Positions 34,867 through 43,579 of a stretch of DNA of 64,000 bases are shown in pieces. The notes under the pieces were generated by a model that was not told the origin of the DNA, made no database searches, and was given only the letters and a program-made list of their open reading frames with translations. Source of the DNA: Lachnospiraceae bacterium. Its GTDB lineage: Bacteria; Bacillota; Clostridia; Lachnospirales; Lachnospiraceae. How positions within the stretch are numbered: position 1 is the stretch's first letter; each line of letters starts with the position of its first letter. Position numbers and translations under genes: made by a program. Location: positions 16,795 to 80,794 of the forward strand of contig JAFSRP010000026.1 of assembly GCA_017446045.1 (NCBI GenBank), in the 5' to 3' direction.

Positions 34867-35958
34867 ATGAAAATATTTTCAGTCAGAGTAACCGCCTTTG
34901 CAGCCGCGTTGGTCCTGGGTTCCTCTTTCGGCTTTGCGTCCGCAAAGCAGGAGGCATTTGCGGAAACGGCAGGTGAGACCGCACCCCGTGTGATCTACGC
35001 AGGGAGGGAGAGTTCCGGTACGGAAGCTGCACAGGAAGCCGCACCGCGCGTGATCTTTGCGGGGCAGTATGTCTCCGGCGGCACATCGGACACCGCGGAG
35101 GCGGCGTCTGCAGAGGTCCCTGCTTCCACCGTGCAGACCGACGTTCCCGCCGCACAGGCAGCGGCCGCCGACAGCACTTCCCAACAAGCCGCCGGGAACA
35201 CCCGGCACCGCAAGACAGCGGAAGAACTTCAGGCCGCCATGGCCACGGTCCCGGCAGGCCCTGCCAAAGCCGAGTGGGGGACCTTCTTCCTGGGCAACAA
35301 CCTGCCTCCGCGAAACGACGAAGCAGAGCCCTATCTGCGCCAGTTCCACGCCTACGCCATGGTCCCGACCGAAGAAAAATTCGCCTATCTTACCTTCGAC
35401 CAGGGCTATGAAAACGGCTATACGCCCGCCATCCTGGACGTGCTGGCCAAACACCGCATCAAAGTGACCTTCTTCTGCACCGGCAGCTACATCAGGGACA
35501 ATCCGGAGCTCGTAAAGCGCTTTGCGGACGAAGGCCACATCATCGGCAACCATACCCTCTCTCATCCGAACATGATGAATGTCAGCACCTGGGAGGAGTT
35601 CAGCCGGCAGCTGCTGACCGTGGAAGAACAGGTCAGGGCTATCACCGGCAGGGACATGCCGCGCTACTACCGTCCGCCATCAGGCTGGTACAGCGAAGCC
35701 CAGCTCCGCATGGCGGATGCCATGGGCTATCGTACGATCTTCTGGAGCGTCGCCTACAAAGACTGGGATCCCGCCGCGCAGCCGACGCATGAGCGCGCCA
35801 TGAGCTACCTCACGACCCGGATCCACCCGGGCGCCATCATCCTGCTGCACGCCGTATCAAAGACCAACACGGAGGTCCTGGACGAACTGCTTACGACCTG
35901 GGAACAGATGGGGTATCACTTCCGCACACTCGACGAACTGCCGGAAGGGCTGAATTAA
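34867..35958 (+). CDS. pdaA: PdaA-type polysaccharide deacetylase
   Basis: A 363-aa secreted enzyme, probably anchored by an uncleaved or cleaved N-terminal signal peptide. A linker contains two copies of APRVI(Y/F)AG (about residues 40-65). The NodB domain (about residues 170-355) has TFDQGYENG (the second metal-site Asp replaced by Gln, as in PdaA-like enzymes where it is Asn/Glu), HTLSHPN and RPPSGWY motifs. PdaA makes muramic-delta-lactam in the spore cortex. A GGGAGAATGTT site precedes ATG 34867. A hairpin terminator follows at 36011-36076. It splits the SOS cluster in orientation. Confidence 0.9.
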   Translation: MKIFSVRVTAFAAALVLGSSFGFASAKQEAFAETAGETAPRVIYAGRESSGTEAAQEAAPRVIFAGQYVSGGTSDTAEAASAEVPASTVQTDVPAAQAAAADSTSQQAAGNTRHRKTAEELQAAMATVPAGPAKAEWGTFFLGNNLPPRNDEAEPYLRQFHAYAMVPTEEKFAYLTFDQGYENGYTPAILDVLAKHRIKVTFFCTGSYIRDNPELVKRFADEGHIIGNHTLSHPNMMNVSTWEEFSRQLLTVEEQVRAITGRDMPRYYRPPSGWYSEAQLRMADAMGYRTIFWSVAYKDWDPAAQPTHERAMSYLTTRIHPGAIILLHAVSKTNTEVLDELLTTWEQMGYHFRTLDELPEGLN

Positions 35959-36010
35959 AAAGCTTCCCGCCTGACTGCTGACAAAAAAGCGCCTCCGCTC
36001 CGCTCATGAT

Positions 36011-36076
36011 CAAGGCTCCTGCTCATTGATATACTGCCTCCGGGCAGCATGCCACTTCCTGCGGGAGCCTTTTTGT
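36011..36076 (+). terminator. Terminator of pdaA
   Basis: CAAGGCTCCTGC pairs with GCGGGAGCCTT, with an inner CTGCC-TCCG-GGCAG hairpin inside the loop, and TTTTTG follows on the plus strand. Confidence 0.75.
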
Positions 36077-36088
36077 TTAAAAATCTAT

Positions 36089-37486
36089 TCAGGCCTTATG
36101 CCCACCGATCTGCTGATTGCGCTCGAGCGCCGTCGCCCCCTCCAGCATGTTCATGCCCTTGAAGACGGCGTTGGGTCCGAAACGCCTGCGCACCTCCAGC
36201 ATGGCGGCGGTGAGCCTGCGGTCCCGCTCCATCGCCTCATAGTCCACAAACATATTCATCTGGAACATCCCCATATCCTCAGTCACATCGCACGCGCAGA
36301 TCCCGAGCTTCCGGAAGAGCAGCCGGTGGTCGGTCTTCTCATCGAACTGCCGCACCATCGGTTCTGAGATCTGCCGCAGGTCGCTGGTCAGCGTCTGCAG
36401 CCGCACTGTCCCGTTTGCGTGCTTCGGGTGGAGCCTTCCGTAAAAATCCACCGTCACCGGGCCTTCGTAATGCGGGCAGGCCTCCATGCTCTTATGGTCA
36501 TAGGACGCCCACCAGGTACAGCACTTCGTCACCAGCTTCTTTGTGAACAGGTCATTGCAGAGCGCCTCCAGCATCTCCCGGAAAACGAGCCTCGCCTCCG
36601 CGTATCCGTACGGCTTCGGCAGCACCTGCCCGTGGGAAAGGCTGTGCCCCTCGCTCCGGTAGCTCTTGATATCCTCCATCGTGACCGGCTCGATCCCCCA
36701 GGCGTGATCGATCAGGATCTCCGCGTCAATGCCGAAAGTCCTGTAAAAAAACTCCTCATCCCACTGGGTCCGCTGGGCAATGTCACCCATGGTAAACATG
36801 CCGGCGCGGTAGAGCCGCCTGGCCTTGCCGGGTCCGATCTGCCAGAAATCGGTGAGCGGCCGGTGGTCCCAGAGCAGGAACTTGTAACTGTCCTCATTGA
36901 GCTCCGCGATCCGGACACCGTCCCTGTCCGCGGGACATTTCTTGGCCACGATATCCATGGCCACTTTCGCGAGATACAGGTTCGTCCCGATACCGACGGT
37001 CGCTGTGATGCCGGTCTCCTTCAGCACATCCCGGATCATGGTGATGGCCATCAGGTGCGCCGCGTTTACCCCGGTACGCTCCGCTTCCTGCTCATAAAAA
37101 TGCAGATACGCGCTGATGTCGATGAAGCACTCGTCGATCGAATACACATGCACGTCCTCCGGCGCTACGAACCGCAGGTAGATCCCGTAGATCCGCGCGG
37201 AGATCCGCTCGTACTCCGCCATCCGCGGCACGGCGGTGATGTACTCCACCTTCGTCCTGTGGGCCGCCTCGTACTCCCGGATCTTCTGCTTTGCCTCGAA
37301 AAGCCGCGGCCTGGCGGGGACGCCGATGGCCTTCAGCGACGGGGAGACTGCCAGGCAGATGGTCTGGTCGGAACGTGTCGGGTCCGCCACCAGCAGGTTG
37401 GTCTTCAGCGGGTCCAGCCCCCGGTGGACGCACTCCACGGAGGCATAGTAGGACTTCAGGTCAATGCAGATATATGTCCGCTCCAT
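36089..37486 (-). CDS. Y-family DNA polymerase (DinB/UmuC, UvrX-like)
   Basis: A 465-aa translesion polymerase. The start at 37486 (MERTYICIDLKSYYAS) is chosen because GAGGAGG lies just upstream. Motifs are ICIDLKSYYASVEC (residues 5-18), the catalytic SIDECFIDIS (about 117-126) with paired acids, and an HhH-like segment FWQIGPGKARRLYRAG (about 204-219). Length of about 410-480 matches Gram-positive UvrX/ImuB-like enzymes. Normally these lie next to LexA/YolD-like genes; here they are separated only by the reversed pdaA. It would act at stalled forks when the repressor is cleaved. Confidence 0.93.
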   Translation of the reverse strand: MERTYICIDLKSYYASVECVHRGLDPLKTNLLVADPTRSDQTICLAVSPSLKAIGVPARPRLFEAKQKIREYEAAHRTKVEYITAVPRMAEYERISARIYGIYLRFVAPEDVHVYSIDECFIDISAYLHFYEQEAERTGVNAAHLMAITMIRDVLKETGITATVGIGTNLYLAKVAMDIVAKKCPADRDGVRIAELNEDSYKFLLWDHRPLTDFWQIGPGKARRLYRAGMFTMGDIAQRTQWDEEFFYRTFGIDAEILIDHAWGIEPVTMEDIKSYRSEGHSLSHGQVLPKPYGYAEARLVFREMLEALCNDLFTKKLVTKCCTWWASYDHKSMEACPHYEGPVTVDFYGRLHPKHANGTVRLQTLTSDLRQISEPMVRQFDEKTDHRLLFRKLGICACDVTEDMGMFQMNMFVDYEAMERDRRLTAAMLEVRRRFGPNAVFKGMNMLEGATALERNQQIGGHKA

Positions 37487-37674
37487 CCCTGCCTCCTCTC
37501 CGTCTCCCGGACGTTCTTCTCCGTATTCGTGTACCCGGGGCACCGCGCCGGTCCTCCTGCATCCGCTGAAAGTACTGACGCAGTGCCCCTCGCTCTATCT
37601 CGAGCAGGCTGCTCGGTTTTGTAAGATGATCATATCAGATATCCGCCCGTCTTGCAAGAGGAAATGCAAAGAAA

Positions 37675-37750
37675 AAAGCGGCTGTCAGTGTCCCGGTTCC
37701 GGGATGGCCGGATACCCCGCCATCAGGATCCCGCAGCACTGTGCCGCTTT
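37675..37750 (-). terminator. Structured terminator of the CDF gene
   Basis: A long-stem element: AAAGCGGC pairs with GCCGCTTT, then CAGTG with CACTG, with inner CGGGAT/ATCCCG or GATGGC/GCCATC pairings. On the minus strand it ends GCCGCTTTTTTC, so it can terminate the CDF transcript. The inner arms are larger than a simple terminator requires. The rest of the 37487-37802 gap shows no gene. Confidence 0.72.
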
Positions 37751-37802
37751 CATGGTATGACCGGATCGGATCTTCTCCTCCCGGTTACATCTTATATCTG
37801 CC

Positions 37803-38960
37803 TTACTCCTCTGTAAAATCCGTATCCATGACAGCCTGGATCTCATGATCCGGGAACGCCTTCCGCACATCGGCGACTGCCTCGTCAAATGCAGTCTTCC
37901 GGTCCTTTGCGTCAAAGCTGATCACAAGATCAAAACGCATGGCCTGACGCTCTTTTTTCAGATAAAAGCCGTGCATCTGCGTGACATATTCATGCGAAAA
38001 AACAATGTCCCGCACCTTCTTCCGCGTTCTGACCACCTCGTCGTCCTTCGTGTTGATGGAGTACACCCCGACCGCCGTCAGGAGGACCCTGTGCTCCCGG
38101 ATCACTTTCATCGTAATATCACGGATCAGCTGGTCCAGCCGGTCTGCAGAATACGTATCCGGCACTTCGATATGAATGGAGCCGTTCCAGGTGTCCGGCC
38201 CATAGTTATGCAGGACCAGATCGTACGCGCCCTGCACATCGGGGAAGCTGAGGACCGTCTCCCGGATGCCCTTTGCAAGTTCCGCATCATTCCGCTCTCC
38301 AAGGATCTGGGAAATGGTATCGCGGAGCATTTCGATGCCGGACCGGATGATCACGATGGAAATGATGGCGCCGAGCCATGCCTCAAGCGAAACATGGAAA
38401 AGCAGGAAAATGCCTGCGGCCACCAGTGTGGATGCCGAAATAACGGAATCCAGCGTAGCGTCCTCCCCGGAATTGACCAGGGAATCCGAATTCACACGGA
38501 CGCCGACGCTCTTGACATAGCGTCCCAGAAGGATCTTGACCAGGACCGCGACCGCCACGATGACCAGGGAAACGGCTGTATAGTCCGGCGTTTCCGGGTG
38601 AATGATCTGTTTGACGGACTCCACGAAGGATGTGATACCGGCATACAGCACGATCACGGAAATGATCATCGCGCTGAGGTACTCGATACGCCCGTAACCG
38701 AACGGATGCTTCTTGTCCGGTTCCCGCCCCGCAAGCTTCGTTCCGATAATGGTGATCAGCGAACTGCCCGCGTCGGAAATGTTGTTGACCGCGTCCAGCA
38801 CGATGGCAATGGAATGGGTCATGAGTCCGATGACCGCCTTGAAAGAAGCCAGGAACACATTGGCGATGATGCCGATCACACTGGTCCTGACAATGGTCTT
38901 CTCCCGGGACGTCTCCGCTGCATTCCCGCCGGCTTCATTCATTTCATATTTATCATTCAT
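37803..38960 (-). CDS. Cation diffusion facilitator (CDF) family metal efflux protein
   Basis: A 385-aa membrane protein with six predicted helices and a C-terminal cytosolic domain. The first metal site region is AVNNISDAGSSL (about residues 57-68) with the N-x-x-x-D form and DKKHPFGYGRIEYLSA (about 82-97), typical of CDF proteins. The second site appears as NSGEDATLDSVIS (about 163-175). The tail (about 215-385) is the dimeric metallochaperone-like domain, longer than usual. It likely exports Mn, Zn or Fe in exchange for protons. ATG 38960 follows GGGGGAG. A glutaredoxin-like gene lies 23 bp upstream. Confidence 0.92.
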   Translation of the reverse strand: MNDKYEMNEAGGNAAETSREKTIVRTSVIGIIANVFLASFKAVIGLMTHSIAIVLDAVNNISDAGSSLITIIGTKLAGREPDKKHPFGYGRIEYLSAMIISVIVLYAGITSFVESVKQIIHPETPDYTAVSLVIVAVAVLVKILLGRYVKSVGVRVNSDSLVNSGEDATLDSVISASTLVAAGIFLLFHVSLEAWLGAIISIVIIRSGIEMLRDTISQILGERNDAELAKGIRETVLSFPDVQGAYDLVLHNYGPDTWNGSIHIEVPDTYSADRLDQLIRDITMKVIREHRVLLTAVGVYSINTKDDEVVRTRKKVRDIVFSHEYVTQMHGFYLKKERQAMRFDLVISFDAKDRKTAFDEAVADVRKAFPDHEIQAVMDTDFTEE

Positions 38961-38983
38961 CGTAAAACTCCCCCAAAAAAGCC

Positions 38984-39277
38984 TTACTTTTCTGCCATCG
39001 CCAGATCCAGCACCCGGCGCACCTCAGCCTTGCACTCGGCAAAACTCTCGCCGGGATGCGCCTCATAGATCTTGTCATTCCCGATATACATCGTCGGCGT
39101 GTAGTAATACTCATGCTGTGCCACGACCTCCGCATCGTTATACTCCTCGTAGATCTTGATCGGGACCTCCCCGTAACGGCTGTCCTCTTCCTTCAGTTCG
39201 CCCAGCGCTTCAAATGCCTGCCTGCAGTACGGGCATCCGTTAAGGATAAAGAGCTTTACTTCCTTCATTTCGTTCAT
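38984..39277 (-). CDS. Glutaredoxin/thioredoxin-like protein with CPYC active site
   Basis: A 97-aa thioredoxin-fold protein. The active site is GCPYCRQA (about residues 14-21) and the cis-proline loop is YYTPTMYIG (about 58-66). It would reduce disulfides or glutathione/bacillithiol-type mixed disulfides in the cytosol. The length fits glutaredoxin-type proteins (about 80-100 aa). It ends 23 bp before the CDF gene on the same strand, so the two may be co-transcribed. Two ATGs (residues 1 and 4) are possible starts. Confidence 0.85.
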   Translation of the reverse strand: MNEMKEVKLFILNGCPYCRQAFEALGELKEEDSRYGEVPIKIYEEYNDAEVVAQHEYYYTPTMYIGNDKIYEAHPGESFAECKAEVRRVLDLAMAEK

Positions 39278-39405
39278 CTGTCACGTTCCTCGTCTTTCTG
39301 TGCGTTGCTTCCCGCTTTCGTCCGGGCTTTGCACCCAGCCTATAAGAGTATACCAAAACAACGAGGAAAAAAACACCCTTTCGTGAGGGGCCGGAAGATC
39401 GATCT

Positions 39406-40065
39406 TCAGGCTTTTGCCTTCCGGGAACGCTTCCTGTAGTCCGCCTCCGCCTTTTCCTTCCATTGTTTCCCAATGCCGGCACCGGCCCTGAACATCGAGG
39501 CCGCTTCGCAGACCAACTCATTGCTGTACTTTACCCCGACTGCATCCGGCATGTAATTGACGGCACGGTCCTCGGCGATCCCGAACGTCCGCGCGGTCTC
39601 TACCGCATCGATATTGGCACCCAGGAAAATGAACTCCCACCCTGCCGATTCCTTTTGCTGTCCGATCATCTTCTTCACTTCGTCGCTCGTATACCTGTGG
39701 CTGGCATTTTCATATCCGTCTGTCGTGATCACAAAAAGCGTATGTTCCGGCCTGTCCTCCTCCCGGATGTATTTATGCACGTTCCGGATGTGGCGGATCG
39801 CGCCGCCGATCGCGTCGATCAGCGCTGTGCAGCCACCGACAAAGTACTCCTTCTCCGTAAGCACCGGGATCTCCCGGAGATCCACTCTGTCATGTACGAC
39901 CACGCTCTCATTGCTGAACAGGACCGTAGAGACCAGCGCCTCGCCGTCCTCTTTCTTCTGCTTCCCGATCATTCCGTTGAAACCGCCGATCGTATCCGTT
40001 TCCAGCCCCGCCATCGAACCGCTTTTGTCCAGAATAAAAACCATTTCCGTTAAACCTTTTTTCAT
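39406..40065 (-). CDS. von Willebrand A (vWA) domain protein
   Basis: A 219-aa cytosolic vWA protein. The start at 40065 is chosen because GGAGGG lies eight bases upstream and the vWA fold starts at once: VFILDKSGSMAG (about residues 9-20) holds the MIDAS D-x-S-x-S motif. The acid strand FVITTDGYENA and the ending AGAGIGKQWKEK resemble clostridial vWA proteins of the TerY-like group. A basic Lys/Arg tail ends the protein. It is 183 bp downstream of the HTH-like gene on the same strand, with a terminator between them. Function in metal-dependent protein-protein assembly is inferred. Confidence 0.87.
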   Translation of the reverse strand: MKKGLTEMVFILDKSGSMAGLETDTIGGFNGMIGKQKKEDGEALVSTVLFSNESVVVHDRVDLREIPVLTEKEYFVGGCTALIDAIGGAIRHIRNVHKYIREEDRPEHTLFVITTDGYENASHRYTSDEVKKMIGQQKESAGWEFIFLGANIDAVETARTFGIAEDRAVNYMPDAVGVKYSNELVCEAASMFRAGAGIGKQWKEKAEADYRKRSRKAKA

Positions 40066-40146
40066 TTCGTTTTCCCTCCATGACAATTCAATTCTTTCAG
40101 ACCACCTCACAGCCTCATCCTTATTCCTGTCAGCTGATACCGGAAT

Positions 40147-40180
40147 AAAAAAGTGACCGCAGGTCTGTCCTTACGGTCAC
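40147..40180 (-). terminator. Terminator downstream of the HTH-like gene
   Basis: On the minus strand GTGACCG-(TAAGGACAGACCTG)-CGGTCAC is followed by TTTTTTATT. Confidence 0.9.
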
Positions 40181-40248
40181 ATCTTAGCTGATCCCTGATT
40201 CGATTTGGTCGCGAAAAATGCGACATTTCAGCGCACGGTATCTGTGTC

Positions 40249-40890
40249 TCAGCTGCCCAGCGTCTGTTGGTCAAAAGCCAGGAGCGCATCGTTGATCTTC
40301 CAGATATCGTAGATCCCTTTCCTGAGGAAAAACTCTACGATCACATCCGACTTATAAGAGCGGGAAAAAGCATACCCCGCCTTGCGCAGCAGCTCCTCCG
40401 TCTCCTCCATGGAAAGCTTCAGCGCTACGGCAAAAGCCAGCACCACGTTCTTCCGCGGCCTGTAATACTTGTCAGACCGGATCTTGGAGAAAAAACGGCG
40501 GTCAATGTTGGCGCGCTTGTAGCACTCCGAGTCCTTCATCCCGGCTTCATCGATCTTGCGCAGAAGCATCTCGGTAAAACTTTCATCTGCTTCCTGCAGT
40601 GCCCGTTCGATCTCGGACATACCCGCCGCGCTGTACGGTGCCGGCGCGGATCCCACGACAGGCATATTCGCGGAAGGCCGCGGCCCGCATATGGCCTTTG
40701 CCTTTTTCTCTAAAGGTCTCGGAACCGACAGCAGCTCATCATCTTCAAGCTCAGCTGCTGATGCCTCGGATCTTTCATAGCTGTCCGGGATCGCGGATGA
40801 ATAACAGATCTGCGGTTCCTCGTAATTCTCTTCCAGGAACTGAAGGAGCTCCTCATAGTATTCGCTTTTGCCTTTTCCAAATAAACGCAT
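40249..40890 (-). CDS. Protein with C-terminal HTH-like domain (unknown function, vWA neighbour)
   Basis: A 213-aa protein with an acidic N-terminal half and a low-complexity middle. The C-terminal 100 residues (about 110-210) contain an all-helical module, SFTEMLLRKIDEAGMKDSEC to YKRANIDRRFFSKIRSDKYY, which reads like the degenerate lambda-repressor HTH found at the C-termini of several clostridial signalling proteins. I do not recognise the full architecture. ATG 40890 follows GGGAGGAT. It sits upstream of the vWA gene on the same strand and downstream of a phosphatase gene (61 bp). A role in linking phosphotransfer to the vWA protein is conceivable but unsupported. Confidence 0.6.
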   Translation of the reverse strand: MRLFGKGKSEYYEELLQFLEENYEEPQICYSSAIPDSYERSEASAAELEDDELLSVPRPLEKKAKAICGPRPSANMPVVGSAPAPYSAAGMSEIERALQEADESFTEMLLRKIDEAGMKDSECYKRANIDRRFFSKIRSDKYYRPRKNVVLAFAVALKLSMEETEELLRKAGYAFSRSYKSDVIVEFFLRKGIYDIWKINDALLAFDQQTLGS

Positions 40891-40951
40891 TCAGATCCTC
40901 CCGTTCCGAATGACCCTTCCCATGATCGTTTCCGTTGTCATAAGAATCATA

Positions 40952-41416
40952 CTATCCTGCTTCTGACACATCCAGAAACTCCAACAATGCCCTGCAGCCT
41001 TCGGCGATGTCACGGTACGCCGCATCAAAATCATCCGTATACCAGGAATCCGCGATATCCCGGTCCTTCCCGGCGAATGAGAGCAGTTTGCGGATCTTCC
41101 CGTCGGGATCACCGCCGAACATGCGCCGCAGGTTGCGGATGTTCCAGTCATCCATACCGATAACATAGTCAAATGATCCGTAGTCCTTCCGGCTGATCTG
41201 CGAAGCCCTGTGCGGGAGCACCGGAACCTTCACTTCCTGCAGCTTCCGGACCGTCCCTCTGTGCGGCGGATTTCCGATCTCTTCCGTACTTGTCGCCCGG
41301 GAATCGATCCGGAACCGATCACTCAGACCGCGTTCATTGACCATTTGCTGAAAAACGAACTGCGCCATCGGACTGCGGCAGATATTTCCATGGCAGACAA
41401 ACACTATACTTATCAT
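40952..41416 (-). CDS. Low-molecular-weight protein-tyrosine phosphatase
   Basis: A 154-aa enzyme of the LMW-PTP family. The N-terminal catalytic P-loop is VCHGNICRSPMA (about residues 7-18), with Cys8 and Arg14, and the general acid loop reads IADSWYTDDFDA (about 120-131), where the second Asp is the expected acid/base. Length is typical (about 145-160 aa). It removes phosphate from tyrosine (or arginine in some relatives) on cytosolic proteins. ATG 41416 has an AGAGGAT site 12 bases upstream. Gene neighbours are the HTH-like/vWA pair. Confidence 0.93.
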   Translation of the reverse strand: MISIVFVCHGNICRSPMAQFVFQQMVNERGLSDRFRIDSRATSTEEIGNPPHRGTVRKLQEVKVPVLPHRASQISRKDYGSFDYVIGMDDWNIRNLRRMFGGDPDGKIRKLLSFAGKDRDIADSWYTDDFDAAYRDIAEGCRALLEFLDVSEAG

Positions 41417-41503
41417 TTTATCTTAGATCCTCTGATTCCCCGCTTACAGAATATCCCCGCTGCCGCAGAGACCTCCTTTTCGCATTTATGCCGCTCGTTT
41501 CTT

Positions 41504-41998
41504 TTAACGTCGGAATACTAACCTGTACTGGATATAATCGTTATCCTTCGTATCAAAGTTTTCCGAAGAGATCAGGAAAATGTTATCATATCTGGTTCTG
41601 TACGTAAAATTGTTGAAAAAGGACTGCTCTTCCCCGTGTTCATCCAGTACCTTCTCAACATCATGTTCCAGAACATGGAAATCGATCTGAAGCCTTTCCG
41701 CGAATTCATCAAAATTCGCGACCGACCTGCCGATATCACAGCTAAATCCGGCCAGATCATGATCTTCTTTTTTCCCGAACTCCTCCTGCAGCAGTTCCAT
41801 GATCCAGGAAAATGCCTCATTGTATCCATTGCGAATCGTGCAGTTGATAAGGGCATTGATATCTTCGTACTTTCGGCCTGTTATCAGCTGCCTCGTCAGA
41901 TCGGCGATCTCAAGAAGAAAATCCATATCATCCGGATCTTCGGGATCTATATTCCTGAGGATATCTTCCGGCATATTCATTCTTACCAGTTCTTTCAT
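41504..41998 (-). CDS. Protein of unknown function (164 aa)
   Basis: A 164-aa acidic protein with no membrane segment or recognised domain. It is mostly helical in the first two thirds (LLEIADLTRQLITG, FSWIMELLQEEFG) with a beta-rich end (FLISSENFDTKDNDYIQYR). The start is uncertain: ATG 41998 has no clear ribosome site, and Met7 is another option. It begins 58 bp after the decarboxylase stop on the same strand and may be transcribed with it. Not assigned. Confidence 0.55.
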   Translation of the reverse strand: MKELVRMNMPEDILRNIDPEDPDDMDFLLEIADLTRQLITGRKYEDINALINCTIRNGYNEAFSWIMELLQEEFGKKEDHDLAGFSCDIGRSVANFDEFAERLQIDFHVLEHDVEKVLDEHGEEQSFFNNFTYRTRYDNIFLISSENFDTKDNDYIQYRLVFRR

Positions 41999-42055
41999 AT
42001 GACCATCATGGTCCTGCGTTATGATCAGCCATTTTTTCCGCCGGTCTTCCCGGAA

Positions 42056-43459
42056 TCACGCGATAAACGGCTTTCCGATCCTGATGAGCGCGTCCGCAAC
42101 CTTCTTCATATCCGCTTCCTCGATGCTCCAGTTGCTGAAGCTGCAGCGAAGATGCGGAACGCCGTCCACATCCGCCCGGTTCAGATAGGTGGTTCCTTCC
42201 TCCCGGATCGCCTTCTCCAGATCCATGATCTCCTGACCGGTCACGCCCGGTTTATTCAGGGTAAACGCAAAACCGTTGATCAGCACAGGTCTGTGGATCT
42301 GATATACGCCGCTTTCTTCCAGCAGATCCGCCAGGGCAGCTGCCAGCCGGCAGTCCCGTTCCACCATTTCCCTGAACCCGGTTTTCCCGTAGGCCATCAG
42401 GTTCATCCAGACAGCCAGGGCACGGAACCTGCGGCTGCCTTCATTGCCCAGATGTTCAAGCGGGGTGCTTTCTGTCCAGTTATCATTGACCCGGACGGCC
42501 TGGGCATAGGTCCTGTACTGCATTTCCCGGTAGTCTCTCCGGATCAGGGCGATCGCGCAGTCATAGTTCATATTCAGCCACTTATGTCCGTCGATCGTGA
42601 TGCTGTCGGCTTCCTCCACACCGTCATACAGTCCGCTATATTCCGGGGAAGCCATCGCAAGCGCGCCCACGGCACCGTCCACATGAAGCCAGAAATCATA
42701 TTTCTTTTTCAGATCCGCAATGGCGCGCAGATCATCCAGGTCGCCGGTGCTGGCAGTCCCCATGTTCGCGATTACGATGATCGCCTTGCCTGCCGCCTTC
42801 TGAAGCTCCGCCTCCAGCTTTGCCACATCGCCCCGGTCTCTTCCGGGCAGCTTCCCGTATTCGATGATGGAATTTCTTCCGAGTCCCAGAATGGAAAGCC
42901 CCTTATAGATCGATGCATGGGCAAATGCGGACAATACCACCGGCCTTTCCAGACCGTAAATGCCGTCATTGGCTGTCTTTCCCTGTTTTGCCGCGGCCCA
43001 TTCCCTGGCACAGGCCAGGGCGTTGGTCGTTGCCATCGTCGCCCCGGAGGTAAAGGATCCCACAAAATCTTCCCGAAGCCCCAGCAGGTCCTTCAGCCCT
43101 TCGATCGCCTCGTCTTCGATCTGCCGGTCCATGCAGTCGAGCTCACCAAAAGCGTTCTGGTCATAGAGCGATGTCATCCAGTCTCCGGCCAGCGCTGCCG
43201 GCGTGACGCCGCCGATGACAAACCCGAAGAACCTGCTGCCGCTGTTTAACGCCAGGCCTTTGGAGTATTCGCTGATAAAAAGGTCCATAGCGCCTTCTGC
43301 ACCCAGCCCGTCATCACTGATATGCCGGATGGGCTGCCGCTCCCATACCGGAAGCGCCTTGCCTGTCTCCCGCTGTGAAAAGAAGCGCTTCGCCTCCTGC
43401 TCGACTTTCTTTAAGATCTCCAGCTGACGTTCTCTGTCCGCCGCCATTTTCTGATTCAT
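42056..43459 (-). CDS. Group II PLP-dependent amino acid decarboxylase family protein
   Basis: A 467-aa fold-type I PLP enzyme of the aromatic/histidine/glutamate/diaminobutyrate decarboxylase family. Visible marks are the substrate-side GSFTSGATMATTNAL (about 128-142), the PLP aspartate region LHVDGAVGALA (about 248-258) and the lysine in TIDGHKWLN (about 279-287). The family's aromatic C-terminus (RCSFSNWSIEEAD) is present. It would decarboxylate an L-amino acid to an amine and CO2. Specificity cannot be read. AAGGAGG precedes ATG 43459. Divergent from the 144-aa gene at 43662 across a shared 200-bp control region. Confidence 0.9.
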   Translation of the reverse strand: MNQKMAADRERQLEILKKVEQEAKRFFSQRETGKALPVWERQPIRHISDDGLGAEGAMDLFISEYSKGLALNSGSRFFGFVIGGVTPAALAGDWMTSLYDQNAFGELDCMDRQIEDEAIEGLKDLLGLREDFVGSFTSGATMATTNALACAREWAAAKQGKTANDGIYGLERPVVLSAFAHASIYKGLSILGLGRNSIIEYGKLPGRDRGDVAKLEAELQKAAGKAIIVIANMGTASTGDLDDLRAIADLKKKYDFWLHVDGAVGALAMASPEYSGLYDGVEEADSITIDGHKWLNMNYDCAIALIRRDYREMQYRTYAQAVRVNDNWTESTPLEHLGNEGSRRFRALAVWMNLMAYGKTGFREMVERDCRLAAALADLLEESGVYQIHRPVLINGFAFTLNKPGVTGQEIMDLEKAIREEGTTYLNRADVDGVPHLRCSFSNWSIEEADMKKVADALIRIGKPFIA

Positions 43460-43555
43460 CTATGACCTCCTTATGCTGCTGTTATGCCGTGATGATCCTG
43501 ATGAACGCCATCCCGGACTTGCTGTTCATAAGAAATAATAGCATAAAACAGAGAA

Positions 43556-43579
43556 ATATTGTTGCGTTCTCAACAATAT
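43556..43579. promoter_or_regulatory. Inverted-repeat operator candidate between divergent genes
   Basis: ATATTGTTG-cgttct-CAACAATAT is a perfect 9-bp inverted repeat, midway between the decarboxylase start (43459) and the gene at 43662. A second related half-site pair (AATATGTTG...CATATTG) follows at about 43607-43626. The spacing and symmetry fit a dimeric repressor or MerR-type site. Confidence 0.55.

Noticed and set aside
37685-37756. A 22-codon frame (MKAAQCCGILMAGYPAIPEPGH) ending inside the CDF terminator, considered as a leader peptide
   Set aside because: The only GGAGGAG site is about 20 bases upstream, too far, and it lies on the same DNA as the terminator stem; kept only as terminator.
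36419-39068. Two long plus-strand frames (401 and 407 codons) opposite the polymerase and CDF genes
   Set aside because: Antisense mirrors of genes with motifs; no ribosome sites.
41636-43249. A 537-codon plus-strand frame opposite the PLP decarboxylase
   Set aside because: The decarboxylase has catalytic motifs and a strong ribosome site; this frame has neither.
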